A DNA stretch of 64,000 nt from SMWD01 sp964629475 (GCA_964629475.1 CAZVQW010000010.1:45319-109318), one strand, 5' to 3'; shown: positions 9,890 through 20,200, numbered from the stretch's first letter. The notes: generated by a model from the sequence alone, not told the origin. Translations and numbers: made by a program.

Positions 9890-10916
9890 ATCAACCACAC
9901 CGGCGGACAATTCCCCGACCAGCAGTCAGCCTCTTGTAACGGTAGTGATACCCGCCTACAACGAGGCAGAAACGATTGCTGACGCTATCAACAGTGTCCT
10001 TCAGCAGACATTTACCGATTTTGAACTGCTTATCATCGACGACGGATCATCTGACACTACGGCGAGCATTGCCGCCACGGTACCGGATACTCGCGTACAA
10101 GTCCTTTCCTTTGAAAACCAGGGACTCGCAGCAAGCCGGAATCGAGGCATTCGGCATGCAGCCGGCGAACTGATCGCATTTCTCGATGCAGATGATCTCT
10201 GGACATCCGATAAGTTACGCAGTCAGGTCAAAGCACTGCAACATCAACCGGAAGCAGCTCTCGTGTATAGCTGGACAGACTGCATTGACGAAAAGAACCA
10301 ATTCCTGCGGCACGGCAGTCATGTGCATGCAGAAGGCCATGTATATGAACTATTGCTGTCACGTAACTTCATGGACAATGGCTCATCGCCGATGGTCAGG
10401 AAGCGAGCTTTTAATGAGACTGGAATATTCGATGAAAGCTACCGCGCCGGCGAGGACTGGGACATGTGGCTGCGCTTGGCTCACCGGTATCCCTTCACCT
10501 GTGTACCATCTGTGCAAGTGCTATACCGGATTCGTAAACAGTCAATGATGTCGGATGTCGAACAACAGTTTGAATGTGTCACTGCAATTTTGCATAAAGG
10601 CCTTGAACGATTGCCGGCTTCGCCTGAACGTGAGTGCATCAAACGTACCGCGACTGCAAATATCTACAAGTACCTGTCAGTGCGACTGGTTGAAACCGGC
10701 AACTCGAGACAGCATGGTCTCCAGGCCGGGCGCTATTGGTGGTCGTTTGTCAAAACGACACCCGCCCTGTTTCGGCAGTTCGGTAAGGCACTGTTTATCG
10801 CAGGCGCTATTCTTACTATGCTGATTTTGCCTCCCGCCTGGTTCGCCAGGCTGCGTGAAATTGCCGTTACACTAAACCACCGGCGCTCGCATGCCATGAC
10901 TCCGGGTGCCGGATGA
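9882..10916 (+). CDS. Family 2 glycosyltransferase, copy 1
   Basis: A GT-A fold enzyme of 344 aa. The N-terminal domain has VTVVIPAYNEAET, IIDDGSSDTT and the metal-binding AFLDADD near residue 105. The catalytic-base region is GEDWDMWLRL near residue 192. A single hydrophobic stretch near residues 300-318 may sit in the membrane. It is clearly a paralogue of the gene at 12442-13434: nearly every motif is shared, including the unusual DNGSSPMVR block and the YWWxxV-TTP stretch near the C-terminus. The flippase gene separates the two copies. It overlaps the GT4 gene by 8 bases and the upstream frame of the flippase gene by 11. Confidence 0.88.
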   Translation: MTESTTPADNSPTSSQPLVTVVIPAYNEAETIADAINSVLQQTFTDFELLIIDDGSSDTTASIAATVPDTRVQVLSFENQGLAASRNRGIRHAAGELIAFLDADDLWTSDKLRSQVKALQHQPEAALVYSWTDCIDEKNQFLRHGSHVHAEGHVYELLLSRNFMDNGSSPMVRKRAFNETGIFDESYRAGEDWDMWLRLAHRYPFTCVPSVQVLYRIRKQSMMSDVEQQFECVTAILHKGLERLPASPERECIKRTATANIYKYLSVRLVETGNSRQHGLQAGRYWWSFVKTTPALFRQFGKALFIAGAILTMLILPPAWFARLREIAVTLNHRRSHAMTPGAG

Positions 10917-10974
10917 ACGTCAGCTATTTCGACAGTTTGCTCTATCACGGCATCCCATCCGTCGGGGGCACGAC

Positions 10975-12408
10975 GTGACCACCCCGGCAATCCGCACTAT
11001 CACTCGCAACACCGCCTATCTGGTTGGCACACGAACCATCAATGTAGTGTCCCGGCTGGTCTGGGTGGTCATTGCCGCCCGGATTCTCGGGCCCGACTTG
11101 TATTCATTACTGGCTTACAGCATGACGTGGCAGTTAGCATTTCTGCCGCTGGCTTTGTTCGGCGTCGGCCCTGCGCTGTCCTACCTGATCGGGCCGGACC
11201 GCAGCCGCATAAAAGACTATGCCGGGCATGTTCTGGCAATTCGGCTCGTAACAATTATCGTAGCAGTCACCCTGTGCATAACCTTTAGCCGGATCATCAC
11301 GCCGGATCCCAGGGCACCGGCGCTGATTGCGATTCTGAGCCTGGTCCTGGCTGCACGAGCACTCACGGTTTTTACGCATACATTATTCACGGCGTTTGAG
11401 ATCAACCAACATACAATGCGCCTGGAAACGGTGTTCGGCTTACTGGATCTCACTATTGCCCTGTGCATCCTGCTGGGTGGAGGCAGTTTGCTAATGCTGG
11501 TCTCGGCCAAGGCAGTAGTGGCCTGGCTGCAAACAGGATGGGCATTGTCTATTGCTCATCGCCTGGTCATTCCAATCCGCCTTGTCTGGAAACCTGCACT
11601 TTGGCGGCCGCTCTTGCGACTGGCCCTGCCCGCACTGATGATCACGCTGGCGGCGGACTGGCGCTTCAACGGCTCCCTGGTGCTGTTTCGCAACCTTAAT
11701 ACTGACGGCATTTTGTTTGCTCAATATGCGCTGGCCATGCAATCCCTGACAATTGCCGCCATTTTACCGATGGCCTTGAGCCGCGCAGTCTTTCCGGCCC
11801 TGCGCCGGGCGGTGGCGCGCGGCGACGGCAAGGAACTCTTATTCTCCAGCGCAATGCAGCGCGTAGCGCCGATCGCCGGCACGGCAGCAGGACTGCTTGG
11901 CTTGACGCTGGGTGAACCGTTTTTTCGGTGGTTACTCGGTGAGCCGTTTAGCACGGCAGGCGAATTGGTGGGTCTGACCCTCTGGTGCCTGATCCCGCTT
12001 ATTGCCGGGGCTGGCTACCCCGAGACCCTGATTGCCCATGGTCGGTTCCGGGCCAGTGTCATTATGAGCGTGACCGGCGCTGTCGTAATGACATTGCTGA
12101 CATTCCTGCTGGTGCCGATGTATGGCGTAACCGGTGCGATTGCGGCGGCTTTTCTGGGTTTTTCCGTGCCACCCATCGGAGCCTTTGTGCTTGCCTGGCG
12201 GCAGAGGCTGGCTGATCCGATCGGCGAGGTCATTCGACCGTTCGCAGCTGCCACGCTCGGCCTGGCAATTTACATGACGCTTGCTTTGTTTTCGCCCTGG
12301 GTCGCATTGCCGGCAGGCTTGCTGGCGCTCACGGTTGCGACACTCGCGTTGCGGGTCATTGGGCCGGCGGAAATTCGCGCCATGCGTGCAGGTCAATCAT
12401 CCGAATGA
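10975..12408 (+). CDS. Wzx-like polysaccharide flippase (MOP superfamily)
   Basis: A membrane protein of about 477 residues with some 12-14 hydrophobic segments, of the O-antigen/teichoic-acid exporter (PST/MOP) type. It opens with RNTAYLVGTRTINVVSRLVW, a typical first helix of these flippases. It would turn polyprenyl-linked glycan units from the cytoplasmic to the periplasmic face. I prefer the GTG at 10975, which follows a GGGGGC stretch. A GTG at 10906 would give 500 aa and overlap the GT2 gene, but its first 23 residues are polar and unlike the family. It lies between two paralogous GT2 genes in the same operon. Confidence 0.85.
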   Translation: MTTPAIRTITRNTAYLVGTRTINVVSRLVWVVIAARILGPDLYSLLAYSMTWQLAFLPLALFGVGPALSYLIGPDRSRIKDYAGHVLAIRLVTIIVAVTLCITFSRIITPDPRAPALIAILSLVLAARALTVFTHTLFTAFEINQHTMRLETVFGLLDLTIALCILLGGGSLLMLVSAKAVVAWLQTGWALSIAHRLVIPIRLVWKPALWRPLLRLALPALMITLAADWRFNGSLVLFRNLNTDGILFAQYALAMQSLTIAAILPMALSRAVFPALRRAVARGDGKELLFSSAMQRVAPIAGTAAGLLGLTLGEPFFRWLLGEPFSTAGELVGLTLWCLIPLIAGAGYPETLIAHGRFRASVIMSVTGAVVMTLLTFLLVPMYGVTGAIAAAFLGFSVPPIGAFVLAWRQRLADPIGEVIRPFAAATLGLAIYMTLALFSPWVALPAGLLALTVATLALRVIGPAEIRAMRAGQSSE

Positions 12409-12441
12409 TTCTGAGATGATGCTGTATACAGGCATGAAGAT

Positions 12442-13434
12442 ATGAACGAAGAATCCAGACCACTGGTCTCTGTCGTGGTCCCCGCGCACAATGCGGAAGC
12501 CACCCTGCGTGAATCTATCGACAGCGTGCTGCGACAAACCCTCAGCAATTTTGAATTGATTGTCATCGATGACGGTTCAACTGATACGACTGCGGAAATT
12601 CTTGCCGGCATTACGGACCCCAGGGTTATCCATTTCTCATTCGCCAATGCCGGTCCGTCCGCGGCGCGAAATCGCGGCATAGAACGCGCCTCCGGAAAAT
12701 TCATCGCATTCCTGGATGCGGACGATCTCTGGTTGCCCGGCAAGCTGGCCGCCCAGGTCGATGCGCTGCACAGTAATCCCGATGCGGCACTCGTATTCAG
12801 TTGGTCCGACTCAATCGACGAAGCCGGCGCCTTTTTGAAAAAGGGCAACTATGTGCACCCTGAAGAGCCTGTTTACGAGCAACTGATCGTGTGGAATTTT
12901 CTGGATAACGGTTCCACTCCGATGGTTCGACACGAAGCTTTGTCAGAGGTCGGCATTTTCGATGAAGAAATTTGGCTTGGCGAAGACTGGGATATGTGGC
13001 TTCGGCTCGCCTGGCACTACCCGATTATCTGCGTTCCGGAAGTACATGTCCTGTACCGCGTGCGGAAAAGCTCTGCCTCATCGAATGTTCAACCCGTGGC
13101 TGAGGGGACACTCAAGGTTCTGCAACGTGCACTGGATCGCCTGCCACCGTCCCGCAACCGTGACCGCCTGGAACGAACTGCAAAGGCAAACCTGTACCAG
13201 TACCTGGCAATGCGGCTGGTGGAAACAAGCACGAGTCGCCGGACGGGATTCGAAGCCGGCGGTTACTGGTGGCGATACGTGGTCACGACACCGAATCTGC
13301 TTTCACAGTTGCAGCGGGCCGCACTGATAGGCGGTGCCTGCCTCGCAATTCTCGTGTTACCACCGCAGCAACTAAAACGCCTGCGACAGAGTTGGAGCCG
13401 GAGGCGTGCAGCAAGGATCAAATCAGCCAGCTAA
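12442..13434 (+). CDS. Family 2 glycosyltransferase, copy 2
   Basis: A 330-aa GT2 enzyme, the paralogue of the one at 9882-10916. It shows VSVVVPAHNAEAT, VIDDGSTDTT, the DxD motif AFLDADDLW and GEDWDMWLRLAWHYP. It has the same C-terminal hydrophobic stretch (near residues 288-305) followed by a basic tail. A shared extra block, DNGSTPMVR, is not a general GT2 motif and points to a recent duplication. The start ATG is 34 bases after the flippase stop. The gene ends 16 bases from the stop of the convergent peptidase gene. Sugar specificity cannot be read from the sequence. Confidence 0.88.
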   Translation: MNEESRPLVSVVVPAHNAEATLRESIDSVLRQTLSNFELIVIDDGSTDTTAEILAGITDPRVIHFSFANAGPSAARNRGIERASGKFIAFLDADDLWLPGKLAAQVDALHSNPDAALVFSWSDSIDEAGAFLKKGNYVHPEEPVYEQLIVWNFLDNGSTPMVRHEALSEVGIFDEEIWLGEDWDMWLRLAWHYPIICVPEVHVLYRVRKSSASSNVQPVAEGTLKVLQRALDRLPPSRNRDRLERTAKANLYQYLAMRLVETSTSRRTGFEAGGYWWRYVVTTPNLLSQLQRAALIGGACLAILVLPPQQLKRLRQSWSRRRAARIKSAS

Positions 13435-13450
13435 CGACCTGCAAGAATGC

Positions 13451-15097
13451 TTAGCGGGCGACAGTCTCGGTCACCAGCCGCACAGAATCATAAAGCTTGT
13501 ACACCGGGTATTCCTTGGGCTCCGGCCACCATTGGAACGCCAGGTAACGATCGAAGTAGTTCCAGAACACCAGGCCATCTGCACTCTGCGGCTCTAGAAG
13601 ATAGGCCGCAACATTAGCGAGCGGTTGCGCCATTCGCACATAATAAGTACCGGCTGAAAACTTTCGATCTTCCATCGTTGCCTGCCCTTCGACTGTGCTC
13701 GTATAGTGCCCCTGAGTTGAACTACCTGACCCTGTCAGCTTGCTGACCGTATAGACCTCGACGGGCAGGTGCACCGATTCAATCAGACGCTCGATGGCGA
13801 TGCCATGCTCGTGAAGTTTGTCGATGATTTCCGGGTCGCCAATAGAAATCAGGTATCCCCTTGGAAACTGCACGGTCTGTTTGGCTGTGTATTTCGCCAG
13901 ATAAGGAATATCGCTGTACGTCCGCCTTGTTTCCGTCGGCCGGACACGTGCATATCGGCCTTCCCCCTCTACTTCCAATTCATAACCGTGGATCGTCACC
14001 GGCCGTTGCAACGCTTCCCGGTCGTGGTCAACGATGAATACATCATCCAGTGATGGATTCAGACCACGCTCGATCGTGCGCCGGTCCGCCTCTTTGACCA
14101 GACTGACGATATGATCACGCCGATCGTGCAATAAATCGAGAAACGACAGCATCAGGTGATAACTGCCCTGCACACGAGTTTTAAAATCCACATACGGATA
14201 CTGCTCGTCCAGCACCGCGAGTCGATTCCGCAGACCGACATAGTTCGACAGATACCGCGGCTCGGGGCCCAGCGGAACCCAGCCTTTGCCGGGCTCGCGC
14301 GGATCGAGGAAATCACCATGAGGAATCGTCAGCGTGTCGAATTGCCTGCGCATGCGCTTCTCGATCCCGGGCCAGACGGTATTCTCCATGAAATCGAACA
14401 GGGCCGGATCACCCATCGGGTTGAGTCCCCAGACCCAGGTCACCGGCTCCTCGTGGTAGGAACCATTGTGCGTATGCGCATCGAGAAAGAAAACCGGATC
14501 CCAGCGGTTCAGCACATTTTGCACCATGCCGCGGACTTCCGGGCTTTCGAGTTTCATGCCGTCCCGATTCAGGTCCTGGTTCAGACCGTTGAAGCGAATG
14601 CCGACTCCCTCGGCCGGGCCGTTCTGACGCGGCCGGTTGTCCGGGCTGATCTTGTCGTTGCCATCGGCATTGAAGATCGGCGCGATCAGTACAACCAGCC
14701 TGTCGAGGATATCGGGTGACTGCTCCAGCACGAGTGAGCGTGCCAGCATCAGGGCTGCTTCCTTGCCTTCCACTTCGCCAGCATGAATATTGGCCTGAAA
14801 GTACACGACGGCCCGATCATCGCGATTCAAGTCTGCAGGCGACGAAGGCACCGGGTTGCCAATCACCAGCAACGGGATTTGCTTTCCTTCCGGACTGGTG
14901 CCGAGTTTTTCCACACGAAGCAAATCACTCTGGCGTTGCAGGCCATGGATAAATGTCATGACATCCGCATAACGTGATGTTGCCGAATAATCCGAGGACT
15001 CGGCGCGTGTCAACGGAGGCTCTTCGGCCAGGCACACCTGGCTTATTAATAGAGCAATAACCGCTGCTGTAACTTTCATGAAATGACCGTAAAGCAT
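13451..15097 (-). CDS. Exported M14-family zinc carboxypeptidase-like peptidase
   Basis: A secreted metallopeptidase of 548 aa. A signal peptide (KVTAAVIALLISQVCLAEE) spans about residues 8-26. Zinc ligands fit the M14 pattern: His105 and Glu108 in NIHAGEVEGKE, and His208 in FLDAHTHNG. The substrate-binding region contains FNADGNDKIS and GLNQDLNRDGMK, as in large bacterial M14 proteins annotated as carboxypeptidases. The first ATG (15097) has an AAGGA box five bases upstream; ATG 15079 would trim six residues. It is probably periplasmic and takes part in peptide turnover. It is monocistronic and converges with the GT2 gene. Confidence 0.86.
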   Translation of the reverse strand: MLYGHFMKVTAAVIALLISQVCLAEEPPLTRAESSDYSATSRYADVMTFIHGLQRQSDLLRVEKLGTSPEGKQIPLLVIGNPVPSSPADLNRDDRAVVYFQANIHAGEVEGKEAALMLARSLVLEQSPDILDRLVVLIAPIFNADGNDKISPDNRPRQNGPAEGVGIRFNGLNQDLNRDGMKLESPEVRGMVQNVLNRWDPVFFLDAHTHNGSYHEEPVTWVWGLNPMGDPALFDFMENTVWPGIEKRMRRQFDTLTIPHGDFLDPREPGKGWVPLGPEPRYLSNYVGLRNRLAVLDEQYPYVDFKTRVQGSYHLMLSFLDLLHDRRDHIVSLVKEADRRTIERGLNPSLDDVFIVDHDREALQRPVTIHGYELEVEGEGRYARVRPTETRRTYSDIPYLAKYTAKQTVQFPRGYLISIGDPEIIDKLHEHGIAIERLIESVHLPVEVYTVSKLTGSGSSTQGHYTSTVEGQATMEDRKFSAGTYYVRMAQPLANVAAYLLEPQSADGLVFWNYFDRYLAFQWWPEPKEYPVYKLYDSVRLVTETVAR

Positions 15098-15150
15098 CTT
15101 TGTCCTTATTTCTCATAATGGCAGAAACGGTCAGGCGCGCCACCCAACCA

Positions 15151-15229
15151 GTCGGGCGAAGCCGGGGATATGTCCCGACCCGACTAATGACTTCCGGAGG
15201 CGAGGGACATATCCCCGGCTTCACCCGAC
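15151..15229. repeat. Long inverted repeat, palindromic unit
   Basis: Two arms, 15151-15176 and 15204-15229, are reverse complements over 25 of 26 bases and are separated by 27 bases. The arm begins GTCGGGCGAAGCCGGGGAT. The sequence differs from the GTAGGAGCGGC family found elsewhere in this window, so it is a second type of palindromic element. There is no T-tract on either side, so it is not an obvious terminator. Confidence 0.75.
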
Positions 15230-15514
15230 GGAAATCTGGCACACAGACACCGTGGGCTGGAGGCCAATCTCAAGCTGAATATCCATGACGATACCCATGA
15301 AACGAGCGACAATCCATGCCACATCACCACGCCGGTTACAATTTGTTACAACCGGTTACGTCCGTGAAAAGATCCTCATCTATTCGCAGCCTAAACTGCT
15401 GATTCTTCTGCAATAGCATCCCCCCGACCGCGAGCCCGGAAACGGCTGAATCAGGCCCCTTCCCCGGTTTCGCCAATAGCGTGAGAGGGTTGTTGCAGCT
15501 ACACTATCGCCCCG

Positions 15515-15536
15515 ATATATATCCAAGGATAAATAT
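15515..15536. promoter_or_regulatory. AT-rich dyad upstream of padR, candidate autoregulatory operator
   Basis: ATATATATCC and GGATAAATAT form a dyad (9 of 10 positions match) with a 2-base centre, 57 bases before the padR start codon. PadR-family repressors usually bind AT-rich inverted repeats in their own promoters, so this is the best candidate operator for the efflux operon. The assignment rests on symmetry and position only. Confidence 0.4.
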
Positions 15537-15592
15537 ATTAAGGGCCGACTATATCGAATGAACCGAAACAACTGACGACCCGGATCAAACAG

Positions 15593-16153
15593 ATGGATGT
15601 AAAAACACTATGCCTCGGACTACTAAGCCTCGACGAGGCCTGTGGTTATGACCTGAAAAAAGATTTTGAATCTCTGTTCAAACATTTTTTTGCCGCCGGG
15701 TACGGCTCCATATACCCGGCGCTGGCAAATCTGGCTGAAGCTGGACTGGTGGACTGCCGGGAAGTGCCACAAAACGGCAGACCAGCCCGGAAAGTCTATG
15801 AAATCACCGAGTCGGGCAGAAAACACTTTCAAGATATCCTGGACAGGGAGAATCCCACGCACAAACTGCGTTCTGATTTCCTGGCCATGATGCATTTTTC
15901 CGATCAACTCGATACGGACCGGCTGCAATTCTTGCTGGATAATAAGATCAGCGAGTTTCAGTCCGTCGCCGCCGAGATCGAACACATGACAGAGTCCCGT
16001 TCTACCGACACGCCTGCCGGCGCCCGGTTCGTTGCCGGCTTCGGCAAAGCAATAGCCGAGGCCGCCGCCACGTATGTCGAAGAAAACCGCTCCATATTGG
16101 AAGGCCCGCCAAAAAACCACGGGCTAGCTACCCCCCTCGAGGAACGACTATGA
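15593..16153 (+). CDS. PadR-family transcriptional regulator
   Basis: A 186-aa regulator. The N-terminal winged-helix domain (residues 1-85) begins KTLCLGLLSLDEACGYDLKK and includes GSIYPALANLAEAGLV, the recognition-helix region of PadR proteins. NGRPARKVYEITESG forms the wing. The C-terminal part (about 90-150) is the helical dimerisation arm (Vir_act_alpha_C type). It overlaps the adaptor gene by 4 bases (ATGA), so repressor and pump are translated together. The probable role is ligand-relieved repression of the efflux operon. Confidence 0.88.
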   Translation: MDVKTLCLGLLSLDEACGYDLKKDFESLFKHFFAAGYGSIYPALANLAEAGLVDCREVPQNGRPARKVYEITESGRKHFQDILDRENPTHKLRSDFLAMMHFSDQLDTDRLQFLLDNKISEFQSVAAEIEHMTESRSTDTPAGARFVAGFGKAIAEAAATYVEENRSILEGPPKNHGLATPLEERL

Positions 16154-17274
16154 GTATAGGCAGAATGCTTGCCGCCAAACCCTGGATTCTTGCACTGGCA
16201 ATCATCGCGCTCGTCGCGGCGTGGATGTTTTCCGGTACGGCGAACCATGACGGGTCAGTTGAGACGGATGTTGCTCAGAGCGTATCCGGCGATAAACCGG
16301 CACTACGCTCGGTCCAGGTGCAAATTCAGCGCGCCGAACCCATCATGCGTTACATCAATGTGTACGGCCGGTCCGCCCCTGCACGCACGATCGACATTAA
16401 ATCCGAAACGAACGGACGGGTTGTCGCCATCGGTGTTCAACGAGGGCGCCTGGTCACAAAGGGCGAGACCATCGCCCGACTCGACCTGCGTGATCGACGT
16501 GCACGAATGGCGCAGGCACAAGCCAGCGTCAAGGAATACGAAACCAGCTATAACGCCCAGCTTGAACTGCAGCGCGATGGCTATGTATCTGAAACCGAGA
16601 TAGCTCAAGTTGTCGCCCAACTCGAGGGAGCGAAAACCGAGCTGGTACGCGCACAACTCGACCTGGAGTATATGACCATACGTGCACCGTTCGACGGCGC
16701 ACTGGCAACTCGTGAGGTCGAAGTCGGCGATTTTGTCCGTGCCGGCGACCCCATCGGCAGTTTCGTCGACAATACGAAGCTGTTTGTAGCCGCCAGCCTC
16801 GCGGAACAAGACGCGCAGTATGTCACCGTGGGCGATGAGGCCACCGCCATCCTTGTCACCGGCCAGGAAGTGAAGGGCAAAATCAGATACCTGTCACCGG
16901 TTGCAGACCTGTCGACACGAACATTCGCCGTCGAACTGGAGGTACCCAATCCCGATGGCAGCTTGCCGGCCGGCGTGACCGCGGAGATTCGAATCCCGGG
17001 CGGTACCGTGCTGGCACACAAGATCTCGCCATCGCTGCTGAACCTGGAAACCGATGGCACCATCGGCGTAAAAACACTGAATGCGCAGGACCAGGTTGTT
17101 TTCCACCCGGTAGTCATCGCACGGTCCCAGACCAATGGAATCTGGGTAACGGGACTGCCTGAAACTGCCCATATCATCACCGTTGGCCAGGGGTACGTCC
17201 TGACCGGGCAAATGGTAGAACCGGACTATTCCCAGGCCACCACCTCCATAGCCTCAGGGGGCAGCAACCTGTGA
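16150..17274 (+). CDS. RND efflux periplasmic adaptor (HlyD/MFP family)
   Basis: A membrane-fusion protein of 374 aa. An N-terminal hydrophobic segment at about residues 10-28 (ILALAIIALVAAWMF) serves as anchor or signal. The barrel-sandwich hybrid is seen in SETNGRVVAIGVQRGRLVTKGE and, after the helical hairpin, in LEYMTIRAPFDGALATREVE. A beta-barrel domain follows (about 200-290). It links the inner-membrane pump to an outer-membrane channel. No TolC-like gene lies in this window, so a channel encoded elsewhere is presumably used. It overlaps padR and the pump gene by 4 bases each. Confidence 0.9.
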   Translation: MSIGRMLAAKPWILALAIIALVAAWMFSGTANHDGSVETDVAQSVSGDKPALRSVQVQIQRAEPIMRYINVYGRSAPARTIDIKSETNGRVVAIGVQRGRLVTKGETIARLDLRDRRARMAQAQASVKEYETSYNAQLELQRDGYVSETEIAQVVAQLEGAKTELVRAQLDLEYMTIRAPFDGALATREVEVGDFVRAGDPIGSFVDNTKLFVAASLAEQDAQYVTVGDEATAILVTGQEVKGKIRYLSPVADLSTRTFAVELEVPNPDGSLPAGVTAEIRIPGGTVLAHKISPSLLNLETDGTIGVKTLNAQDQVVFHPVVIARSQTNGIWVTGLPETAHIITVGQGYVLTGQMVEPDYSQATTSIASGGSNL

Positions 17275-20200
17275 TTTCGGCTATCAACGCCGCCATCGGC
17301 CGCAGCCGAACCGTGCTGGTCGCCTTCCTGGTGATCATCTTCGCCGGCGTGATGTCTTACCGTGCACTGCCCAAGCAGGCCGAACCCGACGTGCCGTTTC
17401 CGATGATCTTCGTACAGATGTTCCTCGAGGGCAGTTCACCGGAAGACGCCGAAAGATTATTGATCCGCCCGATGGAACAGGAACTGCGATCGCTCGATGG
17501 CCTGATCAAAATGGTTGCGACGGCAGGCGAAAGCAATGCACGGATTAACCTCGAGTTTGAACCGGAAGTCGATATTGCCGTCGCCATCCAGGATGTTCGG
17601 GAAAAAGTCGATCTGGCCAGGGCCAAGCTGCCTTCGGATGTCGATGAACCCAGGGTTCAGGAAGCCCAGAGGGCCCGCTTCGAACCGATGCTGGTGCTGA
17701 ATCTCGGCGGGACCGTGCCGCAGCGAACGCTTTACAACCTCAGTCGTTCACTGAAAGAAGAACTGGAGGGTGTTGACGGCGTCCTCGAGGCCATCATTGT
17801 CGGTATTCGTGAAGAATTGCTCGAGATCACGATCAACCCGCTGGCGATGGAGAGCTACGGGCTGTCTCCTGCCGATGTGCTGGGTTTTGTCGATCGCAAC
17901 AACCGGCTGGTCGCGGCCGGGGCCATGCAATCTGAACAGGGACGATTTGCCATCAAGGTACCGGGGATCATCGAGTCTCCGGAAGACATCATGAATCTGC
18001 CGATCAAGGTGGACCAAGGCCGTGTCGTCCATTTTCGCGATATCGCATCGGTACTGCGCACCTACAAGGATACCGACAGCTACGCACGGCTGAACGGGAA
18101 ACCTGCCGTCGCCATCGAGGTCGTGCAACGAACGGGTTCGAACATGCTGGCCACCGTCGACGAGGTCAAGGAGACCATCGGACGCGTCGCCAAAACCTGG
18201 CCATCGGGCGTTGACCTGACGTACTCCAGCGACCGATCCGTTCACGTCAGGCAAAGCATTTCCAACCTCGTGAATAATGTCAGTGCGGCGATACTGCTGG
18301 TGTTTATCGTACTGCTGGCCATTCTGGGCTTTCAAAATGCCATACTCGTGGGGATCGCGATCCCGGGATCTTTTTGTGCGGCGTTTCTCCTGCTCAACAT
18401 CACGGGCCTGTCGATCAATACCGTCGTACTGTTCGGCCTGATTATGTCAGTCGGCCTGCTGGTCGATGGGGCTATCGTCGTCACCGAACTGGCCGACCGG
18501 AAAATGGCCGAAGGCGCCAGCCGCAAAGTCGCCTACTCCGGAGCCTCGCAGCGCATGGCCTGGCCGATCATTGCTTCCACGGGCACGACGATTGTGGCCT
18601 TTCTGCCGATGGTGTTCTGGCCCGGCCAGATGGGCGCCTTCATGAAATACATGCCGTTGACGCTGATTTTCACACTGGCCGCATCATTAGTCATGGCGCT
18701 GCTGGTCGTCCCGACATTCGGCACGATGATCGGCAGGCCGGGACATTTCAACGAACGCCAGCGGCATGATCTTGCGGCATCTGAACAGGGCGATCTGAGC
18801 ACGATCAGCGGTTATACCGGGCACTACATCCGGCTCATGAACCGGGCTCTGGACTATCCCGGCGCCGTCCTTGCCATGCTGACCCTGTTACTCGTCACGA
18901 TCTATGTCAGCTATGGCGTCATCGGTAAAGGTATCGAAATGTGGCCCAAGGTCGACCCCAGCAGCGGCAGCATTTCGATTCGTGCGCGCGGCGATTTGTC
19001 GACGCTGGAAAAAGATCGGCTGGTTCAACAAGTCGAAGAACGAGTGTACGGCGTACGAGGCATAGACAACATCTATGTTCGCTCCGGCGCCTCAAACATG
19101 GGCTCGGCTGATGATCAGATCGGCTCGATCAGCCTGAATTATCTCGACTGGCGTGAGCGCCGTCTGGCCACGGAAATCGTTGCCGAGATACGCGAACGTA
19201 CTGCGGACATCAGCGGGCTGGTCATTGAAACAACCGAGCCCGGTCACGGCATGAATCAGGGCAAGCCGGTCGACGTCGAAGTCTCGGCCCTGTCACTGGA
19301 ATCCATCAAGGATGCGGTGAATCAAATCAGACAAGTCATGAACGAGACATCCGGCCTCCTGAACGTAGAGGACACGCGTCCGTTGCCGAGCATCGAATGG
19401 CGCATGGAAGTCGACCGTGCCCAGGCGGCAAAATTTGGCGCAGATGTTTCAGTCGTCGGCAGCATCATCCAGCTCGTGACCAACGGCATCAAGCTGGGAG
19501 ACTACCGACCGGATGATTCTGATGATGAAATCGACATCCGCGTACGCTTTCCGAGTGACCAACGCAGCCTCGACAGCCTGGGTGAACTGAGAATTCCCAC
19601 GGATGCCGGCAGTGTGCCAATCAGCACCTTCGTCAGCCGCCGGGCCGCGGAATCGACCAAATCGATCACGCGAACGGATCGACGCCGCACAATGTCGGTG
19701 CAGGCAGATCTTGCTGACGGCTATGTCATAGGATCGGTGCTGACAAAGCTGGAACAGACGCTGACAGAGCTGAACCTGCCTTCTGACGTACAGATCAAGT
19801 TCAAGGGCACAGCCGAGCAACAGGCGGAATCGATGTCCTACATGTTCAAGGGTTTTGGCCTGGCGCTCGCGATGATGGCCATGATTCTGCTGACCCAGTT
19901 CAACAGCCTGTTCCAGTCAGGCCTGATTCTGACCGCCGTCATTTTTTCTACCGGCGGCGTACTGCTGGGGCTGATGGTCACCAACCAGCCATTCGGTCTC
20001 ATGAGTTGCGGTATTGGCGCACTCGCCCTGGCGGGCATTGTCGTCAACAACAACATCGTTTTGATTGACACCTTTAACAAGATTCGTGCAACCGGTGCAG
20101 ATGCCAAGGAAGTCATTCTGCGCACCTGCGCCCAGCGCATGCGCCCGGTCATGCTAACGACAATAACTACCGTGCTGGGCCTGATGCCGATGGCCATGGC

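Larger units (their letters stand above)
15098..15592. other. Intergenic region with palindromes, about 495 bases
   Basis: No gene is evident in this divergent gap between the peptidase and padR. It holds three structures: a long near-perfect inverted repeat (15151-15229), a smaller CCGGTT...AACCGG dyad (15332-15337 with 15350-15355), and an AT-rich dyad just upstream of padR (15515-15536). The first and last are listed separately. The short frames here look random. Confidence 0.55.

Noticed and set aside
14156..14719. Plus-strand open frame opposite the M14 peptidase gene
   Set aside because: No start signal and no family features; the peptidase on the minus strand has zinc ligands and a signal peptide.
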